Shown piece by piece: positions 6,142 to 8,243 of a stretch of DNA of 8,243 nucleotides. The notes under the pieces are model-generated. The model worked only from the letters and a program-made list of their open reading frames with translations. It did no database searches and was not told the DNA's origin. A program made the translations under genes and the position numbers. The stretch covers positions 1-8,243 of the forward strand of contig JBEVKV010000142.1 in assembly GCA_040509515.1 (NCBI GenBank), written 5' to 3'. Source of the stretch: QHXN01 sp040509515. Lineage in GTDB: Bacteria > Acidobacteriota > Blastocatellia > Pyrinomonadales > Pyrinomonadaceae. How positions within the stretch are numbered: position 1 is the first letter of the stretch; each line of letters opens with the position of its first letter.

Positions 6142-8243
6142 TCAGGGCTCGTCGAAATCCTGTAGGAGGCTGGCGAGTTGTTCGCGGTTCAGCCTGACCT
6201 CCGGCAGATCGCGCAGCGTGAAGTCGTCGTCCGCGGCTGCGGCGCTGACGCCCAGTTCCGAGAGGCGCTTCTCCGGGTCGGCCGCCACGACCTCCAAAAT
6301 CTCTCGGTAGCCACTCAGCAGCCGCGCGACGGTCTCCTCGTCGAACAGCTCGGTGCTGTACTGGATGATGCCCGCGAGCCTCCCGTCCGTCTCTTGCAGG
6401 GAGAATATCAGGTCGAGGTGGGCGAGCGGGTTTGTGACCTCAAAATTCGTGAGGGTTAAGCCCGTCAGCTCCAACGCTTCGAGCGGCGCGTTCTGCAAGA
6501 TGAACAAGGTCTGGAAGAGAGGGTTGACGGCCCCCTGACGCTCGACGCGCAGGGCGCTGACGAGCGTGTCGAAAGGAACGTCCTGATGCGCGTACGCACC
6601 GAGCGCCGTCTCGCGCACGCGCGCGAGCAGCCCGCGGAACGTCGGGTCACCCGACAGGTCTGTGCGCATCACCAGCATGTTGACGAAGAAGCCGATGAGC
6701 CCCTCGACGCCGGGTTGGTTGCGGTTGGCGATGGCCGCCCCGACCGTCACGTCCTCGCGCCCCGTGTAGCGGTGCAGCAGCGCCTTGAAGCCGGCCAGCA
6801 GCGCCATGTAGAGCGTCACCCCTTCGCGCCGGCTCAGCTCCTGTAACGCGTTGTAGGTCGCCGCGGGAAGCTCGAAGTCGAGCGTCGCGCCGCCGAAGGT
6901 CGGGCGCGCCGGCCGCTCGCGGTCGAACGGCAATTCGAGTGGCGGTGGGGCGTCGGCAAGCTGCCGCTTCCAGTACGCGAGCTGTTCGCTCAAGGCACCG
7001 CCTTCGACCAGCTCGTGCTGCCACTTCGCAAAGTCCGCGTACTGGATGGGCAGCGTCGGGAGCGACGCCGGAAGGCCGCGGCTGTAAGAGTTGTAGAGCG
7101 CAGTCAACTCGTTGACCCAGACGCCTATCGACCAGCCGTCGGAGATGATGTGATGTATCGTCAGCACGAAGACGTGCTCCGCGGCGCCGAGCCGCAGGAG
7201 CCCGACGCGCAGGAGCGGCCCGGCCGCGAGGTCGAAGCGTTGGAGCGCCTGTGCGTCGGCGAGCCGGCGGGCCTCTGACTCGCGCTCGGCCGCGGGCAGG
7301 TGGCCGAGGTCTACGAAGTCCGGCTTGACGGTCGCGTCCGGGTGGATGACCTGCGCCGGCGTGCGGCCGACGACGGCGAACGTCGTGCGCAGCGTTTCGT
7401 GGCGGCGGACGATCTCCTCGATGCTGCGTTCGAGCGCGGCCGCGTCGAGCGACCCGCGGAGGCGTAAGGCGTGCGTCAGGTTGTAGCGCGGGTTGCCGGG
7501 CTCAAGCTGATCCATAATCCAGAGCCGCTGCTGCGCGAACGAGAGCGGCAGCGCGGCGTCGCGCGCGGTCGGTTCGAGCGGCGGGGCCGCCGGCCGGACG
7601 CCGCCCGCGAGAAGCGACTCGACGTGCGCGGCGAGCCCGGCCGGCGTCGGCTCCTCGAAGATGACGCGCAGGGGCATCTCGACGCCGAAGAGGTCGCGCA
7701 CGCGCGAGAGCACCTGCGTCGCCATGAGCGAGTGACCGCCGAGGTCGAAGAAGTTGTCGTCCAACCCGGGCCGCGCGACGTGGAGCAGGTCGCGCCAGAT
7801 GTCTAAGAGTGCGGCCTCAACCGGGGTGCGCGGGGCGAGCCGCGCGTGGGCAGCTCCGTCCCTCTGGAATTCGGGGGCCGGCAGAGCGCGCCGGTCGAGT
7901 TTGCCGTTCGGCGTGAGCGGCAACTGCCGTAGACAGACGAAGGCCGAGGGAATCATGTACTCGGGCAGACGCTGGCGGAGGAAGCCGCGCCAGTCCGTCT
8001 GCGAGGCCGCTTCGGGGTCGTCGCAGGCCACGTAAGCGACGACACGCTTATCGCCCGGCGCGTCCTCGCGCAGCACGACGGCCACCTCGCGGGCGAGTTG
8101 GTGCGTGCCGAGCGCGGCCTCGATTTCGCCGGGCTCGATGCGGAACCCCCGCACCTTCACCTGCCCGTCCGACCGCCCCAGGAACTCAATCGTCCCGTCA
8201 CCCAGCCAACGCACGCGGTCGCCCGTACGGTACAAACGTCCCC
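6142..8243 (-). CDS. Nonribosomal peptide synthetase, C-terminal part: A(end)-PCP-C
   Basis: The frame is open at the right edge; 700 codons are visible before the TGA at 6144-6142. Numbering from the TTG codon at 8235, the end of an adenylation domain shows A7 YRTGD (2-6), A8 VKVRGFRIEPGEIE (26-39), A9 LPEYMIP (90-96) and A10 NGKLDR (110-115). The pocket that fixes the amino acid lies outside the window. A carrier domain follows (about 135-208) with phosphopantetheine site S169 in DNFFDLGGHSL. A complete condensation domain spans about 228-660: C1 SFAQQRLW (232-239), C2 RRHETLRTTF, C3 HHIISDGW with catalytic H362 and D366, C4 YADFAKWQ, C5 IGFFVN, C6 HQDVPFD and C7 NPLFQ. The motif style is LCL, joining an L-residue donor to an L-acceptor. 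The protein ends with a 37-residue tail rich in Asp, Glu and Leu, without a further A domain or thioesterase. The ABC exporter follows after 118 bp. Confidence 0.95.
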   Translation of the reverse strand, partial: GRLYRTGDRVRWLGDGTIEFLGRSDGQVKVRGFRIEPGEIEAALGTHQLAREVAVVLREDAPGDKRVVAYVACDDPEAASQTDWRGFLRQRLPEYMIPSAFVCLRQLPLTPNGKLDRRALPAPEFQRDGAAHARLAPRTPVEAALLDIWRDLLHVARPGLDDNFFDLGGHSLMATQVLSRVRDLFGVEMPLRVIFEEPTPAGLAAHVESLLAGGVRPAAPPLEPTARDAALPLSFAQQRLWIMDQLEPGNPRYNLTHALRLRGSLDAAALERSIEEIVRRHETLRTTFAVVGRTPAQVIHPDATVKPDFVDLGHLPAAERESEARRLADAQALQRFDLAAGPLLRVGLLRLGAAEHVFVLTIHHIISDGWSIGVWVNELTALYNSYSRGLPASLPTLPIQYADFAKWQHELVEGGALSEQLAYWKRQLADAPPPLELPFDRERPARPTFGGATLDFELPAATYNALQELSRREGVTLYMALLAGFKALLHRYTGREDVTVGAAIANRNQPGVEGLIGFFVNMLVMRTDLSGDPTFRGLLARVRETALGAYAHQDVPFDTLVSALRVERQGAVNPLFQTLFILQNAPLEALELTGLTLTNFEVTNPLAHLDLIFSLQETDGRLAGIIQYSTELFDEETVARLLSGYREILEVVAADPEKRLSELGVSAAAADDDFTLRDLPEVRLNREQLASLLQDFDEP

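Noticed and set aside
8233..8235. TTG codon at the right end as the NRPS start
   Set aside because: It is the Leu of the conserved adenylation motif LYRTGD, and the frame continues upstream with Gly-Arg, so the gene simply runs past the window edge.
1..8243. CRISPR arrays, tRNA/rRNA genes, insertion sequences, phage or integrase genes
   Set aside because: No regularly spaced repeats, no recognisable RNA gene sequence and no transposase or integrase motifs were seen in either strand.

Overview
All recognisable genes lie on the minus strand, so the window reads biologically from right to left. It looks like a bacterial chromosome segment of fairly high GC content, more GC-rich in the right half. 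It joins the tail of a nonribosomal peptide synthetase (NRPS) locus to a multi-GAF two-component signalling operon. That pairing, and the large GAF-rich kinase, suggest a soil-type bacterium. Acidobacteriota would fit, but nothing in the window fixes the taxon.

Right region (8243 down to 6142): the 3' part of an NRPS gene, open at the right edge. It encodes the end of an adenylation domain, a peptidyl carrier domain and a complete, apparently active LCL-type condensation domain. It then stops after a short acidic tail, with no following A domain and no thioesterase. A 118-bp gap holds a possible 15-codon leader ORF whose stop overlaps the next start as ATGA. Next comes a SyrD/cyclic-peptide-type ABC exporter (6023 to 4362), the likely export route for the peptide. 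These two genes probably form one transcript.

Middle region (4361 to 4036): 326 bp without a gene. It contains a perfect 14-bp palindrome, a near-identical 13-bp direct repeat, two small inverted repeats and a weak promoter-like pair facing the kinase. I see no classic U-tract terminator.

Left region (4035 down to 1): three tightly packed genes. The first is a cytosolic-looking histidine kinase with four GAF domains and an unusual phospho-acceptor region. The second is a stand-alone REC-domain response regulator. The third is a GAF/PocR-like sensor protein that runs off the left edge. The last two overlap by one base, with a strong ribosome binding site for the third. The likely logic is a sensory relay in which kinase and REC protein exchange phosphate and the third protein is a partner or further sensor. 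Whether this operon controls the NRPS locus is unknown; adjacency and shared orientation are the only hints.
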